From Boswellia sacra (Eukaryota; Streptophyta; Magnoliopsida; Sapindales; Burseraceae): DNA of 64,000 nt. The position numbers were made by a program, and so were the translations under genes. Where the stretch lies: contig SNVD02013908.1 of assembly GCA_013180625.2 (NCBI GenBank), positions 558,001 through 622,000 on the forward strand. The letters run 5' to 3'. Below are positions 12,909 to 26,200 of this stretch, in pieces. Numbering within the stretch: the stretch's first letter is position 1; every line of letters starts with the position of its first letter. The notes under the pieces are model-generated. The model was given only the letters and a program-made list of their open reading frames with translations. It was not told the origin of the DNA and did not search any database.

Positions 12909-14440
12909 GCTCTATCAAAAACTTGAAACAAAGAAACCAAAGTGCAAATAGGTACAAATTTGTATACTGAAATTCAACATACAATAAATGCAGAAATGAA
13001 ACCAGTCCTCATAAAGTAAATAAAAAATGTCATTGCAAGTTAGAATATTGATAGCATTAAAAAAAAAAAAAAAAAAAAGCAATATTCCAGCAAGTCTACA
13101 TTGGTAGCTTCTCGCCAGCCAACAAAATATAACCAATGAGAAGATGGGTAATGTTATTAACTTTTAGCTTTGTTTGGCATACATTAGAAGGATAATGTCT
13201 CTAAAATGGTTTGGTTACGCAAATATACAAAAAGCATTTTCTACTGGAGCTCATCCACAGAGTGGACAAATTGCATGAGAGTAGATGTATAGTAAATAAT
13301 TAATTGCATTCCTTGCCGGTACTCCAGGCGCCTGGTTTCCTCAAAGGAATGAGATTTCCCAAATGTACTTATTACCATAGGACAATTGTCATGCAGAAAA
13401 AGGGAAGTATATGATTCTAAAATTTGGTACCTATCTTATAAGATCTTTCTCCATAAAATCCAAAACATCTGAAGAAAAACTGTGAATGAGGAACAACCAC
13501 GGCTGCTCCAACAAAGCAATCACACTTCTATTTTCCACCTAGAATCAAGACTTTCCTTTTCTCATCAAAATTATTAAAACCTGGTAATCTTGCCGTTCCA
13601 AGAGTCTTGAACAAAAACAATGATATCTCACAGACATAGTTAATATGAGTAATCTTGTAACAACAGCTAAAAACTTGAAACTATTTATTTTTGAACTTCT
13701 AAACTTTTGCCTATCCCCACCACCATAACTGGATTCCAAAAAGTAGCTCCTGCCGAACAGGCAATCGATCTATGAGGATTAAAAGACGATGGAACAAGCA
13801 AAACATAAAAAGCAAACATTTGCTACTTCTAATCTTTAATCAGTATGAAACGCTAACAAAGCTTGATCCTGAGAGCGTTCATGTGATGGTGTGTAGGGGA
13901 TAGAGTCTGTAATTTGTAATTAAAAAAAGAAAAAAAAGAGAAAAGCATCATGTAGCATCATAAAATCCAACAGTTGAAATCAAAATATCAGCAACTAACC
14001 AGGCTGGACCTGAGGGCTTGCCTCTCATTCAATGCAAAAATGGCGCCAAAAACCACATGTTCACTAATCCACAGACCAAACATAAGATAAAACAGCTACT
14101 AAGTGGTTAGCACTTTCACCAAACTAAAAAAGCTTGCGGCAAACTAATGAAAGGAATTGAGAAGAGAACTCAATAAACAAACATGAAACCAAAAAATAAA
14201 ATCTTTAATCAAACCCAATTGGGTTGCAAAGTAATTGAAGAAAACAAAAGAGCGATAAATAATAATAATATCTTGAGCCCAAGACAGCAAGTGATAAGAA
14301 ACAAATAGACTCACCCTGAGAAGCGAAGCCTAGCCTTGATCAGCTACAAATCTCTCTCACTCTCCAAGTCCAGGCCACTCCCTCTCTTCAATTTCAAGAA
14401 ACCCAACTCAACACTTGAAACCCGTTTTATAGTAGCGATT
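12909..14440 (-). other. 5' UTR intron and non-coding first exon of TGA7
   Basis: Between the start codon and about 14315 there is an intron with no supported exon. A plausible non-coding first exon runs from about 14440 down to 14315, ending at a good donor (CTTCTCAGG then GTGAGT). The acceptor is TTGATAG just before AGCATG at the start codon. Alternative 5' UTR exons are possible; only a transcript would settle it. Confidence 0.5.
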
Positions 14441-14706
14441 AGCAGAAGAAACAACCTAAAGTAACAGTGACAGAAACAGAAACAGAAACAGAATCAAGAT
14501 AATAAATTTAATAAAATACAACAAATGGAAAAGACTCTTTGATTTTTATTGAACGCCACAGTCAAACATCAACGTCCCAGTGTTCCCACTCAAAAGTAGC
14601 ACACAACTTTGAAAATATGCGCACCCCATGTCCACCTTTCCCAACTTTAACCTGCGCACCCTCCACCCCTCTTAACCTACACCCCCATCCATATATGTTC
14701 ATTTTG

Positions 14707-14724
14707 TGACGTCCCTAGCTGACG
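14707..14724. promoter_or_regulatory. as-1-like pair of TGACG motifs upstream of TGA7
   Basis: Two TGACG motifs in the same orientation lie at 14707-14711 and 14720-14724, with starts 13 bases apart. This closely resembles the classic as-1 element, where two TGACG motifs start 12 bases apart. They lie roughly 270-300 bases upstream of the presumed first exon of the TGA gene. TGA factors bind this type of site, so autoregulation or cross-regulation is possible (inference). Confidence 0.5.
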
Positions 14725-17079
14725 CCATTTCCCGGTAGAAATGGTTATGGCTGGCCTGCCGGGGCGTTTTGGCCTGAGAATCTGGCTCGTCTTACGTGGG
14801 AGAAGGCGATTGGTGGAGCTTGAGATGAAGATATATATTCATGTAATTCTGATAATAATTGTGAGTTTGGAATTTAATTCTTCCGTGGAAAATTTGAAAG
14901 ATCGTCTGACTTTGATGTGGGGCCACGTTAATGTTGTGAACACGTCAGCATGTTGTCAGAATTGGACCAAAAACAAAGTTCAAAATGCGCGCGTGTGAGA
15001 TGTCTCCTGCTCCTATTGTGGCGGAGAATGGCCTGGATTTGCTTTTCGCTCGTGTGAGTAACCAATCAACTTCCTCGCTGGCCGCGCTTCGAAACAGGTG
15101 AATTCTAATGTCTACAATATGGCTTCACCATCTTCCTGAATTTTTATTTTTGTTTTTTACAATATGATAATTATCATCATGAGAATTACTTATATATTTT
15201 GATAATTATTTTAAAATGCTTATAAATTTCGTGGGATAATGTCAGATAAGTTCGAGAACTTCTAATTTTCAACAAATCTAATACTTTCTTTAATTGATTA
15301 GTCAAGTTCAACTTTAAAAGATAAAAGTAGGATTTTAAAGAATTTATTAAACATGTTGAAGAATATAGTTGATGAGTCTAGGAACTACATTCGTATTGCT
15401 GGTGAGCAATTGCTTACTAATTGGTCAGTTCATCATTTCGTACGATAATGCTTCTTTATTCAATGCCTTTTTTTATATACATTAATCAAATTGTCATATT
15501 TGATGAGCGGGATACTTGTCAATTGTCAAATTGATGAACGTAATTTGCATATCTAACGATAACATAGCTAGAGAAAAAAAAAATTATTAAATTCCAAACT
15601 ACCTCTCCAATTTGATTATTTTGCATTTTTTTTAAATTGTTTACCAACTTGCCGAAGAAAAAGGGTTTCTGATGCCATTCATATCAAACCCATTTATTTA
15701 TTTATTTTTGATGTGGGTTTTCTTTATTACAAATTAATGAACGACGACATAAGATATTAAAGATTGCAGTAACTTTTTACTCAAATTGGATTGTCCTTGG
15801 CTTGGCCTGGCCCTTCCCACACTAGAGGGACGGTAAAAAGAGTGCCACCTTTAATTTGCTTTGTACAAATGAAAGAAATTCATAAAGCAGATATCGCCTA
15901 TCAAGCGAAAGCGACTAGCTTTGCTGGCTTTGCATTGCAGAACAACACAATAATGAATAAAAGTGGAGATTCAGACACTGAGAGACTTCCATTACCAGAA
16001 AAAGAGCCTGTGAAGGATTATTGATTTAGCTTTGTTTGGCTTTAAAGTCACAAAAACCTGTAGCCAAAAGGGGGGGTCATCATCGTCGTCTATCTCTATT
16101 ATCTTCACACGTAGATATATATATATGACATAACATTCACAGCCCTTCAATTATTTTTCAAAGCGCGCGCACACACATGTATATAATTCTAACCTACTTT
16201 ATACAAGTCTTTTATTGAACGTATAATTTCCAATAATTAATCAGTTTATTATGCCAGCTGCTTAGTTACAGGATTCTTAACATCAAAATGGAAGCATATC
16301 AATCTAGCTATATTTTAAATATTCTCTCATATATGTTTGGTAAAAAGAACATTATACTTAGTTCCAACTTTCAACGATACACATATTCTTCAAAATATGA
16401 ATCTCTACATAGACTCAAAATAAATATATATTAATGGTGTATATAATATACTAATCATTGTTTATATACTTCATACGTAAGGAATATAGGTTTGAAAAGG
16501 TTTAGGAGACCAATGGTTAATCAAGGGAATTATAATGCTGTGTCACTACGCATCATCGGTATAAAGAAAGTTTAAAAAAATAAACAAGTATAAAGAAATA
16601 AAGAGCAAAGATATACAACAACTTGCCAGCTTTCTAAGTGGCCATGCGTGATGCTTGCTCTGTAGCTCAGTTTGTAATCCTTTCCCATGTAATGGTTGCC
16701 ACTAAGAAGATGCAGTATATAGGTGCTGGTTGTCTCGTTATCTTCATTAAATATTGATATATTCTGAGAGGTGATGACAAGAATAATCATGAAGATCAAA
16801 ACTAACCCTAAAACCCATCACCTTTTATTAATTAGTTCAAAGTGCACCTTATTTTAGTACAAATTGACCTTAATAATATACTTACATTATTATTCATAAT
16901 AAGTCGCTTTCCTATATATATGTACATATCTATCATCGGACAGGACATTCGAAAAAGTTAGAACTATAAATTAATTAAGGTACATTATTGTTGTATAACA
17001 AAATAGTTATATGTACAGGTATATATGTCTTTTTCTTTTCATTGCTCTTTTTTTTTTTTCCTGCGTAGTGGCTAGTCTA

Positions 17080-17087
17080 CATGCATG
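17080..17087. promoter_or_regulatory. RY element CATGCATG
   Basis: A perfect palindromic RY repeat, CATGCATG. B3-domain seed regulators (ABI3, FUS3, LEC2) bind such sites. It lies 2.6 kb upstream of the group A bZIP start, so a role is speculative; a single 8-mer can occur by chance. Confidence 0.3.
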
Positions 17088-18263
17088 TTTATATAGTTTT
17101 TAGAAAATGAATTTTAGTGATAATTAAGTACAAATATGTTTTGAGATCTCCATTGAATTAATATGGCTTCTTGCTTTTATTATTTTCAAAAAAAAATATA
17201 TCAGTAGTGAAACACCTTTAGAATCAAACGATATATGCCCATCTAACGAGCTAAGTACACGCAGGCTGCAACAAAGTTTGGCCAGAAATTAAAGGGCCTT
17301 TTCCCCTTTTGCTTTATTGCTTCAAGTTGGAGCAGGAGATTCTTCTGGTACTTTTTTTTTTAGTAATGTTCTTCGTAAGTAATGGCATCTTCTTTCCTTT
17401 CCTTCACTCAAGCCCCTCACGGAATCTTAGCGATACTCTTTTATGGTTACCAGCAATTAATTAAAATCTAGAAACACAAAGATAACTTAATCTATACATA
17501 GTTTAATTAAAACTAAAAATGGATCTTCTTAAAAGCAAAAGGTGTTTTTGTTTCAACGAACTCCACTGATTTGATCACTTTTCCTTTTTTTTTTTTTTCT
17601 TCTTCTTCTTCTCCTCTTTTTGTTATTTTAAATTGTTCCTTTACCTATTGCAAAAGAATAAAGCATATGTATCTCCACCAAGTACATGTAAAAGTGCACC
17701 AAAATGGATTTGTTTGTTCGAGAAATTGTTATAAGTCTTCCTTGATATGTACTTTATATATCTAGTCTAGGATTCTACTTGATTTGTGATTCACAATTCG
17801 ATCCATCGGTTCAAATATTTATATAGAGATAGCAATAGATGTATGTTTATAACATGCCCATGTAGAATTTACTTCAAAAGAAAATTGAATTCACATATCT
17901 TCAATAAAAAAATGACTATTAGTTAAGTTAATAAAAAATAATCAATGCTAATATTGAATACTATTATTGAGAATGAGATAGAAAGATCAAAGATATTAAT
18001 TAATTTATATGGGGATATAGAACAGTGATGTAATTGGTAAGAAGAATAATTTGGATGAGAAATGATGCACGTAGAAGCATATATAGAAAGGTTCAATAAT
18101 TGTGTGTACTTGAATCTCTGCAAAATTGATATAGTCCTATAATTTATGTCTTCTTGCCTTGGACATGTACCATGCACATGGTAGCAAGCAATATATATAG
18201 TAATAAAATTCTATGCTAAATACGGGGGGCTGAGAGAAGGGAAGGGCTAGCTGCCATTGGAAA

Positions 18264-18464
18264 TGCATGCGTTTGTTCCTTCTGACATGTGGATGGGAAT
18301 GACTTATTAAAAAGCAAGAACGACTAAAGTGGTAGCTTTGCAATAAAGTGGCAAGGAAACCTACTTTTGATGACCAATTGCGTTACACAAAAATGGACAT
18401 GATTCCAATTCCATACAACAACAACATCGAGGTGTTAGTGTAGGAGTAGGAATCTTCTCACGTG
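18264..18464. promoter_or_regulatory. RY core and G-box/ABRE in bZIP upstream region
   Basis: TGCATG (RY core, minus-strand CATGCA) lies at 18264-18269 and CACGTG (G-box with ABRE core ACGTG) at 18459-18464. They are about 1.2-1.4 kb upstream of the ABI5-like start. The pairing of RY and ABRE motifs is typical of ABI3/ABI5-controlled seed genes, but the distance is large and there is no direct evidence of use. Confidence 0.35.
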
Positions 18465-19705
18465 CCAGCCAAATGCGTGAACGCAAGTCTAATAAATAAT
18501 GGCCTAAATTGAATTAATGCGACTTTATCTATCAATAATCCCCTGGCCCTCTGGTGATGCGGCAGCCTGAGCCTTGATTAAGTAGAGAAGCGGGAAATTA
18601 AGGGCGGAGATTGAGCTGGGTGAGTGTCTCCAAAAAATCAGGACCTTCCGTGTCCATCAATCATGGCAAAAAGTCAAAAGAGAGTCAGGCCGTTCTGGGT
18701 GGGACCAGGAACCTCGTTGCCTACCCTACAATCTACAGGCTTAACAGAGCAGGGGGACTTTGTTCCTCACAAGACAAACTGACATTCGTTCTTTTTATTC
18801 TATTCTCCAGCAATCCCAAATGCCATTTATTGTTCTCCTGCTCACACTGACGCTGAATATTCTCTTTCACATCTCGTTGTTTTGTTTGCCTTGGAACATT
18901 TACAATCAATCAATTTTGGTATTCATATTTTATGCCTTATAATTGATTCAAAAATGGAAGAGATGGGTTTCACTTTCACATAACATCACAGCGTATTGGG
19001 CTGGGCTAGAAGCTGCCCTTAGTTTCAAACTCAAAAGTCCAAGTTTTGACCTTTTTAGTGTAGTGTACGAATACGAATACGAGATGTGTCCTTGTAGTGT
19101 GCGTATGTGGTATTTGGTATCGTGTGTTGGGCTTGGGCGTTCGGTATTTGGTTGGTTTGGGTCTTGACTCTTCTCAAAATCCCGCCAAAACAGCATGAAA
19201 ACCGGCTTTGGCTGTTAAGATGTTAACCATAAAGTACTCTCCCAATCTAAATCTAAAAATAGGATCCTCTTCAACCAACTGAAGCCACCCAGATTGTTTC
19301 TAACGGGTTCTTCGATCTTTCTGGCGGCTGACATTTCGCTACCTCCTCAAACTTCTTTATCTGCTCTTCACTCATCACTCTCCAAACCTTGACCGCCTTA
19401 TGCATCACCATTCCATTCCATGCTTCACAAATTTACAATATTAATTACATATTGTGAAAATTTTTCTTGCATGATCATAACATCATGCCTTGTTCAACAT
19501 CTTCAAGTAGTTAATTTCTTCATCAATATATGTTTTCTAGTTGAGTGACAAGAGTCGATCACTTGATCTTGGTCTCATTAATAATTAATTATTTAATTTG
19601 TTATAATTTTACGTACTGATATATAGTCACGTACATCGATGAAATTTCTTAGATATCTAGAATAGAATATATGAATTTAGAGTTTGGTGAGTGGATGATA
19701 GAGCT

Positions 19706-21255
19706 ATGGTGTCTCCAGACAGAGCTCAGGAGTCACAGTTTCGGCCTAATTTGGCTAAACAAGAATCTCTTTACAATCTTAAATTTGATGAGGTTCAGAG
19801 CCAGCTTGGAAACATGGGGAAGCCATTAATGAATCTGAATGAGTTAGTGAAAAATGTGGTTTCCGGTGAAGAAGGTCATCACCTGGTGCAAAATCCTTCT
19901 TCATCTTCTTCATCATCGTCGCCACCCTCTTCATATTTTCTTGGGAATTTTAATCTGAATGGAAGATTGAGTAAGAAAACTATTGATGAAGTTTGGAAAG
20001 AGATTGTTCATCATAAGCATGTGAATGAAGTGGATAACCAGTCGGTGCAGCAACAAATGAGTACTCTTGGAGAAACAACACTGGAGGATTTCCTACTACG
20101 AGCTGGCCTTATTAATCATCAGCCACTCATGGCCATTGATCCAATGCTTGTGATGTCGCAGCAGGCAGATAATTGGTTACATTTCCAAATGGCAGCTGCT
20201 CATCAGCAGCAGCAGATGGCACTGATGGATACAAGTTTTAACGTTTGTGAATCGGTTCATGAGAACCCAGTTGCGGATATAGGTTACTCAGACAGCAATC
20301 AACTGCCTATGAGAATGCCAGTGCCAGCAACACCAGCAACAGCTTCAGATTCTAAAACGGCTAGGGAAAGGAAGCGTGGATGTTCAGATGAGATGATGGA
20401 GAAGACTATTGAGAGGAGACAAAAGAGGATGATCAAGAATCGAGAATCTGCTGCTAGGTCTAGGGCAAGGAAGCAGGTAAAATATAACAGTGGAGCTAAT
20501 TTTTAATTATTTGTAGAAGATTTATTATGATCCAGATGAATCAAATTTTCTTAGTTTAGTCTTCTATATATAAAAGCATGCAATTTATAGGTTTTTGTTT
20601 GTGTTTGTTGCCCAAAGGCTTACACCAACCAATTGGAGCATGAAGTGTTGCAGTTGAGGAAAACAAATAGCTGGCTTAAAAAGCAAAAGGTACATTACAA
20701 AATTAGTGACAAAAATGTAGTTAGATTCTACTACAGTTGCATTAACCACAATAATTGGAACATATATATACACACACACACACACACACTCTCTGGAAAT
20801 TCATTCTTTTACATATTCTAGCGCATTGATCCAGTTTCTTCCTTCCCATTAGTAATCCTTTGGAAACTTGAGTGCTAGCTGCAACCTGCAGGGTATCTGA
20901 TTTTTTGCAACATGGCATAAACCTACTGAGTGTGAATATAATCAGTTCGAGTTTTAGCAAGTCTAGAAGTGCTCTTTCTAGCTCAAATGTTGAAACATCT
21001 GGTTCATGTTAATCTGATAGTAGTAATCCAATGATCAATATAATTTGTTGGGTTTCATGGCTTTAAGTTCCTGTGCGATGATTTTATTTGTTGAGAAAAA
21101 GCAATTCGAAGTTTTTTAACTGAAGGAAGATGGAAAATTCAAATGTGTGGCAATGAATATTTTTGTGTTAATTTGAGCAGGAAGTGGAGATGCTTTTGTC
21201 CTCATATCCAACTCCCATGCCCAAACACCAATTGCGACGGACCAGCTCAATTTAG
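19706..21255 (+). CDS. Group A bZIP, ABI5-like (DPBF/AREB3/EEL type)
   Basis: A bZIP transcription factor of the ABA-response group, which binds ABRE (ACGTG) sites. Exons are 19706-20476, 20618-20689 and 21181-21255, giving 305 aa. The start is the ATG at 19706; an upstream in-frame GTG (19691) follows a TGA stop and is not used. Conserved blocks are C1 (ESLYNLKFDEVQ, about 20-31), KTIDEVWKEI (91-100) and ETTLEDFLLRAGLI (123-136). The basic region is NRESAARSRARKQ at the end of exon 1, followed by the zipper AYTNQLEHEVLQLRKTNSWL. The C-terminal QLRRTSSI is a phospho/14-3-3-type site. Oddity: the SnRK2 site in C1, normally R-Q-x-S, reads K-Q-E-S here. A Ser run (about 65-72) and a Gln run (about 173-176) are low complexity. 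Without a tree, EEL, AREB3 or DPBF2 orthology is undecided. Confidence 0.9.
20770..20789. repeat. (AC)n microsatellite in bZIP intron 2
   Basis: Ten AC units follow a TATATA run and precede CTCTCTGG, within the second intron of the ABI5-like gene. A simple-sequence repeat. Confidence 0.9.
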
Positions 21256-23293
21256 TTCTAGCTTCTGTTCATATATTCATTCATTTATGGTTTATCTTAT
21301 CACAAGTTATTTTGTTCCTTCATTTTGTAGATGAGAAGAAAAGAAAAGAAAAAAAAACGATTTTGGATTTTCTTTTTGAGGTTTATTTTATGTTTGAGCC
21401 TATTTTTGGTCATTCAAGGTTGAAATGTAATCAATTGGTGAATGAAGCCGAAGAAGGTCACGAGTTAAAATAAAAAGAAAAATAGAAGGACAAAAGGAAT
21501 AACGTAGATAGCTTTTACAACTCCTACAATCGTATCGCCCAAACAAACTAACAAGGTCTCTAAATTTTGACTAAAACGTGCATAAATTTCCAAGATACTC
21601 AACGTACGTATTTTGAAGCACCACACTTTTTCCTCCAAAAAAGCCGCTAACATTTGTTTTCGACATGGTTCAAGCACGCCATTACGCTACTGGCAACGCC
21701 GGCTCTGGGCAAAGGATCCAAGCAAAACCACGCGCTTCACTCTATTTGCCATTCAAGAAACCATTAACCAACACTTTTTTAATGGTCTGTTATGAAATCT
21801 CTCAAAATTAGTTTATAGTTTAAAAATCACAATGATTTCTTTTTGTTGTTTCGATACTGTAATTATATATTAGGAAAATTAAACATATTCAGTATTTCAT
21901 CGATTAGTTTAAACTAAAATTGAATTAGTTTGTTCATTACTGTCCAAAAAGTAATTCTATCAGTCATACCTGGATTTGATTACAGAACACACGTTGTAAT
22001 TACGCAACCTTAGCTTCAGGGTTTCGAAAGATTTTCAACGACATGAGATTCACGATCATGGCTAATTGTCAGGTATACATGACACGACATTGTTTCAGAA
22101 ATCTTTTAAATGATTAGCGAGTTAAAAAACCCGAATGTTTGGTTTGGAAGTCTAGAAGTTAGATAAAGAGAACGAAGTCCCTACAAAGCAAGCAACATGA
22201 GAGGCCGCAGATTCAGAAACCAAGGATAACTAAACTTTATACATTTTGCCACTTCACTCAAAGGTTCCTTTTTCCCTTTTTTGATTGAAATTTCGAATCA
22301 CCATAAATAACCAGTGGAAAATGGAAGTCGAGTTTATAATAATATCAATAAAGATCTTACATCTATCTACACCGATATATATTCACATATGCACACCTAT
22401 CTAGATCATATCTATTTACATGTAGAACAAGGCAGCGAAACATATTACCGAAGTTCTACAAGTTAATCCTCCTGACTGCCGTCTGCTGTAGTAAGTGCAT
22501 TCTTCTGGGAACCTAGAGACTGAAACACAAATGACAACGAAGTTTAAATGACTCAGACACTTAGAAGAATATTCATAAGCCTATAGATTCATATATGTAC
22601 TCTGAAGTAATTTGATAATAAATCATCAGGACTTCTGCTAACATGTGCAAAGACAGCTGGTTCCAGCTACATAACAAAATTATAAAAAAACTACCATGAT
22701 AAAGCCAATAATCAAATTGCATAACCGCATCTATCACTCTCTCTTTGAGAAAATGGCAAATAACAGCACTTTTTCATACTGTAAAAATCATAGTGTTTTA
22801 AACCCATAATCCATAAGATTTACAGGGAGAGATGGTAAAAATCTAGTCAATTCATGTGATCCACGTCCTGTAATTCATTCACATATGTTCTTGACATCCA
22901 TAAGAAGCGAGGATGCAAGCCATTATTTTGTGTTGGTTTAGATCGACACGACCAATTTTACTAGACGGTGCTAGCAGTTGCAGTTCCATATTGATGATAT
23001 GTTGCAAAGGATGTGTATACTTCAGTCTTTATTTGACTGCATATGTGATGTGCTTGTGGATGTATAAATCAATCACAGAAATATAATAATGAAACCAGAG
23101 GTCATTCGTTTTTTTCTTTTTTAGTGACCTCTTCTTCTCCTGGACATCTTTTAAGTAAATCAAAAGGTTGATTCATATATGTCTATTTAAAATAGCATAT
23201 AGTAGTCATGTCTATTAGTTACCATAACTTGCCAAAACGAGAAGGATGTGGGTAGTTGCTTACAAAAAGTAGGAAGATTAGTGGGGCACCAAA
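21256..23293. other. Convergent intergenic region between ABI5-like and ATG14-like genes
   Basis: Two convergent 3' flanks. The left part carries the 3' UTR of the ABI5-like gene and the right part that of the ATG14-like gene. A candidate small terminal exon of the latter lies at 22463-22519 (listed separately). The short frames near 21465-21795 resemble nothing known. Confidence 0.45.
22463..22519 (-). other. Candidate alternative last exon of the ATG14-like gene
   Basis: On the minus strand, TTTGTGTTTCAG is a good acceptor before 22519. The next 57 bases read SLGSQKNALTTADGSQED and then TAA in one frame. It lies about 0.8 kb downstream of the main stop at 23294. It could be joined in phase only if a cryptic donor (GAC then GTCACA) just before the main stop were used. 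It may equally be a 3' UTR exon or chance. I know of no family match for these residues. Confidence 0.25.
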
Positions 23294-26200
23294 TCATTTC
23301 TTTGTGACATCAATAAACATAGCTCGAGTCCAATGTTCAACATCCTCAGTTTGTGATGGTGGAGGAGGAAAAGTAGGATGCTCCACAATATCCCATCCAT
23401 CAATAAGGCTTTCATTCTTTCCAACATAAGACATCTCTGTTGCATAAAGAAAACTAGCTGCTGAACTTGGGAGATTATTATCACCTAGGTTTTTCTGTGA
23501 GGCAAAACAAATTCCCTTTATAAGTTTTATTTTAGTTGTAAGCAGCATGAAATTTATATTTTTTTACTTGAAAAAGAAGTTAAATAGAGTAGCTAAAATT
23601 ACTAAAATGAATTCTTGCAAAATGAAGTTAAGGACCAAGTTTATACCGTTATAGGCAACATGTGTGCACTCTCCAATAAAGTGGTAGATGAAATAGCAGA
23701 ATTCATATTCCACACAGATTTGTTCAGTTGTTGAACTTGCTTATATGACCTGAAAATCAAAAGATGTATCATTTTAAATTACAAAAACTACATGCGCAAG
23801 TGATATTCTTCTTTGAATCATCTTAACACAACTCTTTTGTTTCTCATTTAAAAAAAAAAAAAAAAAAGGTGCCATTCTTTTTGAACAATAAAAATCCATT
23901 GATTATTCATCATCCATGACTTTGTTGTCAAGTTCTAATGGACCATAATCCCACCCAAGGCCAACGAATAGATGGCCCAACATATTAACCACTTTGGGGA
24001 AAAGGTAAAGCAGGTCTTGGTGAGATCTAAAGCAGTTGAGCAGCAATAAGAACTAAGTGGAGAAAAAGCTAAAGGAGAAATAAGTATTAGCATGTTCAAC
24101 CTCAACCCAGTTTAACAGATTGTGCTCAACGTTGAGTCACTCTAATTGACAAAAATAATGAAGTATATTATCTTCAGAGCACATTTCTTGAGACCAAAAA
24201 ATAAATCATTTGTGAAAGAGCTCATTCAAGCTAAAAACAACTGGTTAGAAAACTTCCCAGTTTGAGAAAGGAAAGACTGAAAAAGCAAATGAAATAGTTG
24301 AGTGAAACAATAACTAAAGACAACAGAATAATGAATTTTCACAGCCCATAGCACCCAATACGCTGGTCTTAGCCAAATACTCATGAGAATGTTGTAACAA
24401 AATGCCAACACAGATCTTTTCTAAGCATCAACCAAAAATTACTACAATCATTTTTCTTTTCCTCGTCTTAAAAAAAAAAAAAAAAAGATAATTATTCCTA
24501 AGATTAGCACATGGAGAAAAAAAGGAGGAGGATCATAAATCATGCATACCTTGAACAAGCCGTTTTCAAGGAAAAAACAGATCGAATATCCTTGGATGAC
24601 GATAGTGTTGCCAATAACTTTGCAAATGCTTCGAAAGTAGATGCTTCAGAGGGAGCATCTAAACATAGCGAGTTATAACAATAAGCTGTTATGCATGCCA
24701 CACTTTTCTTGAGAAGAGAAATCCCTTTCTGCAAGTCCTTGTGTGTTTCTACAGAGTGTGGAGATGCAGCAGAATAGTTGAAACTACTACTTCTAGAAGA
24801 ATCCAAATGGGGCCTTCTCTCAGATTCCATAGAAGCAACACCAAAATTACTTGAGCTTTTATCACTCCAAGAATTTTCTCCACTGGTGGAACAATAATTT
24901 TGGCGTGGGATAAAAAGGGGGTATTCATTGCTGCATAGAACAGATTATATCAGTCCAATGATCTGATACACAAATAAGTTAGCCTTGTAAAATTACATCC
25001 CAGCCAATGTACCTTCGAGAAGAGGGGCGTGCATCCCAATAAGAATCCCGTTGCCATATTCGAGAGCATGAACCCTGAGATAAAATCACATTTAAATGTT
25101 ACAAGAATCTAGACAAAAAAAATAATAATAATAATAAAGTAAAATAAAATAGAGTGGAAATTTCTGCTTTGTTTATTTTTTCCCAAGCTAGCGAACTCCA
25201 AACATCACTTCTAAAGATAAAAATTTTCCTCTGGGAAACAGTATCCACTTTCCACTAACAAGTGTAAACAGCAGAATACCAATTGATTTCCTTTTTCTCA
25301 TAAAAAGCTTTTAAAAGATAGCCAAAGAAATGCACAAGAAATGCATAACCTAATATTTTTGCACGAGGATTTAAAAGATGATCTCAAGAAAACTTTAAAG
25401 CATGCTACAGTGAAGTTGTGAGCTATGGCTTTCATCAATAATATCTTGATATACTGATATACTGTTTCTTCAGTTGTGTAATTGTGTAGTCATCAATTGC
25501 ATATTCAATACCATGAACACCGTGTTGATGAGAAGCCGAAAAGGTTTAAATTCAAAGTCTACAAGCATTTTTCACCCATTATATACAAGAAGCATAAGTA
25601 CTTACTGCAAACCCAGAGTTATGAAGGGCAGGAACAGCCAAATTCTGAACAACTAGATTTAGAAGTTGCACCATGTATCTGTTTTTCAGCAACAGGGATT
25701 ACTGATTAGTAGTAAAATTTAGAACACCCAAGCTAATTAAACAACTAAACAGAGTTTTTAACATGAGAGATATTGTAGTTTCAAAGTTCAAAATCCAGTA
25801 TCAAGGTATACATAATTGAATCGAATCCAACTATCAGTTGTGCAACGCAACCACACCACAATTTTTTTTCTTATTCATATAGATATTAAAAGATGAGTAC
25901 AAAAGTTGTTAATATATGTATGTATATATTCATTCATACATAATTTAAACAAAAAGGTTACCCCAAAGAGGCAGCCAGCTCTTCTGATGGAACAGAATGT
26001 GGGTCAAGTCCTCTTGGTAATCGTGCATTACAAATGTAATCATATTGACCATTTGACCCATCTCTTCTGTCTCCTTCTACAGTCACCTAAAGAAACAGAA
26101 CCAACATATCTTACTTCTACCATAATATTCACCCTAAAATGGCATTTAGATGCAACAATATATCTTATTTTTCAACCTATATGTCATCGGAGAGGATCAA

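Larger units (their letters stand above)
14441..19705. other. Long intergenic region between two bZIP genes
   Basis: About 5.3 kb with no gene I can support. The left end is the TGA7 promoter and the right end is the promoter and 5' leader of the group A bZIP. It is AT-rich, with simple runs such as TATATA near 16118 and alternating GC/CA near 16165-16178. Short open frames exist (for example a 52-codon ATG frame from 15869 to 16024), but none resembles a known family. Confidence 0.5.

Noticed and set aside
15791..16024. 77-codon plus frame in the gap between the bZIP genes
   Set aside because: It starts with TTG. The ATG-initiated part is 52 codons, matches nothing I know and has no visible gene context.
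19691..19705. Upstream extension of the ABI5-like protein starting at GTG (MDDRA...)
   Set aside because: GTG is not a normal start in plant nuclear genes and an in-frame TGA lies directly before it; the ATG at 19706 is used.
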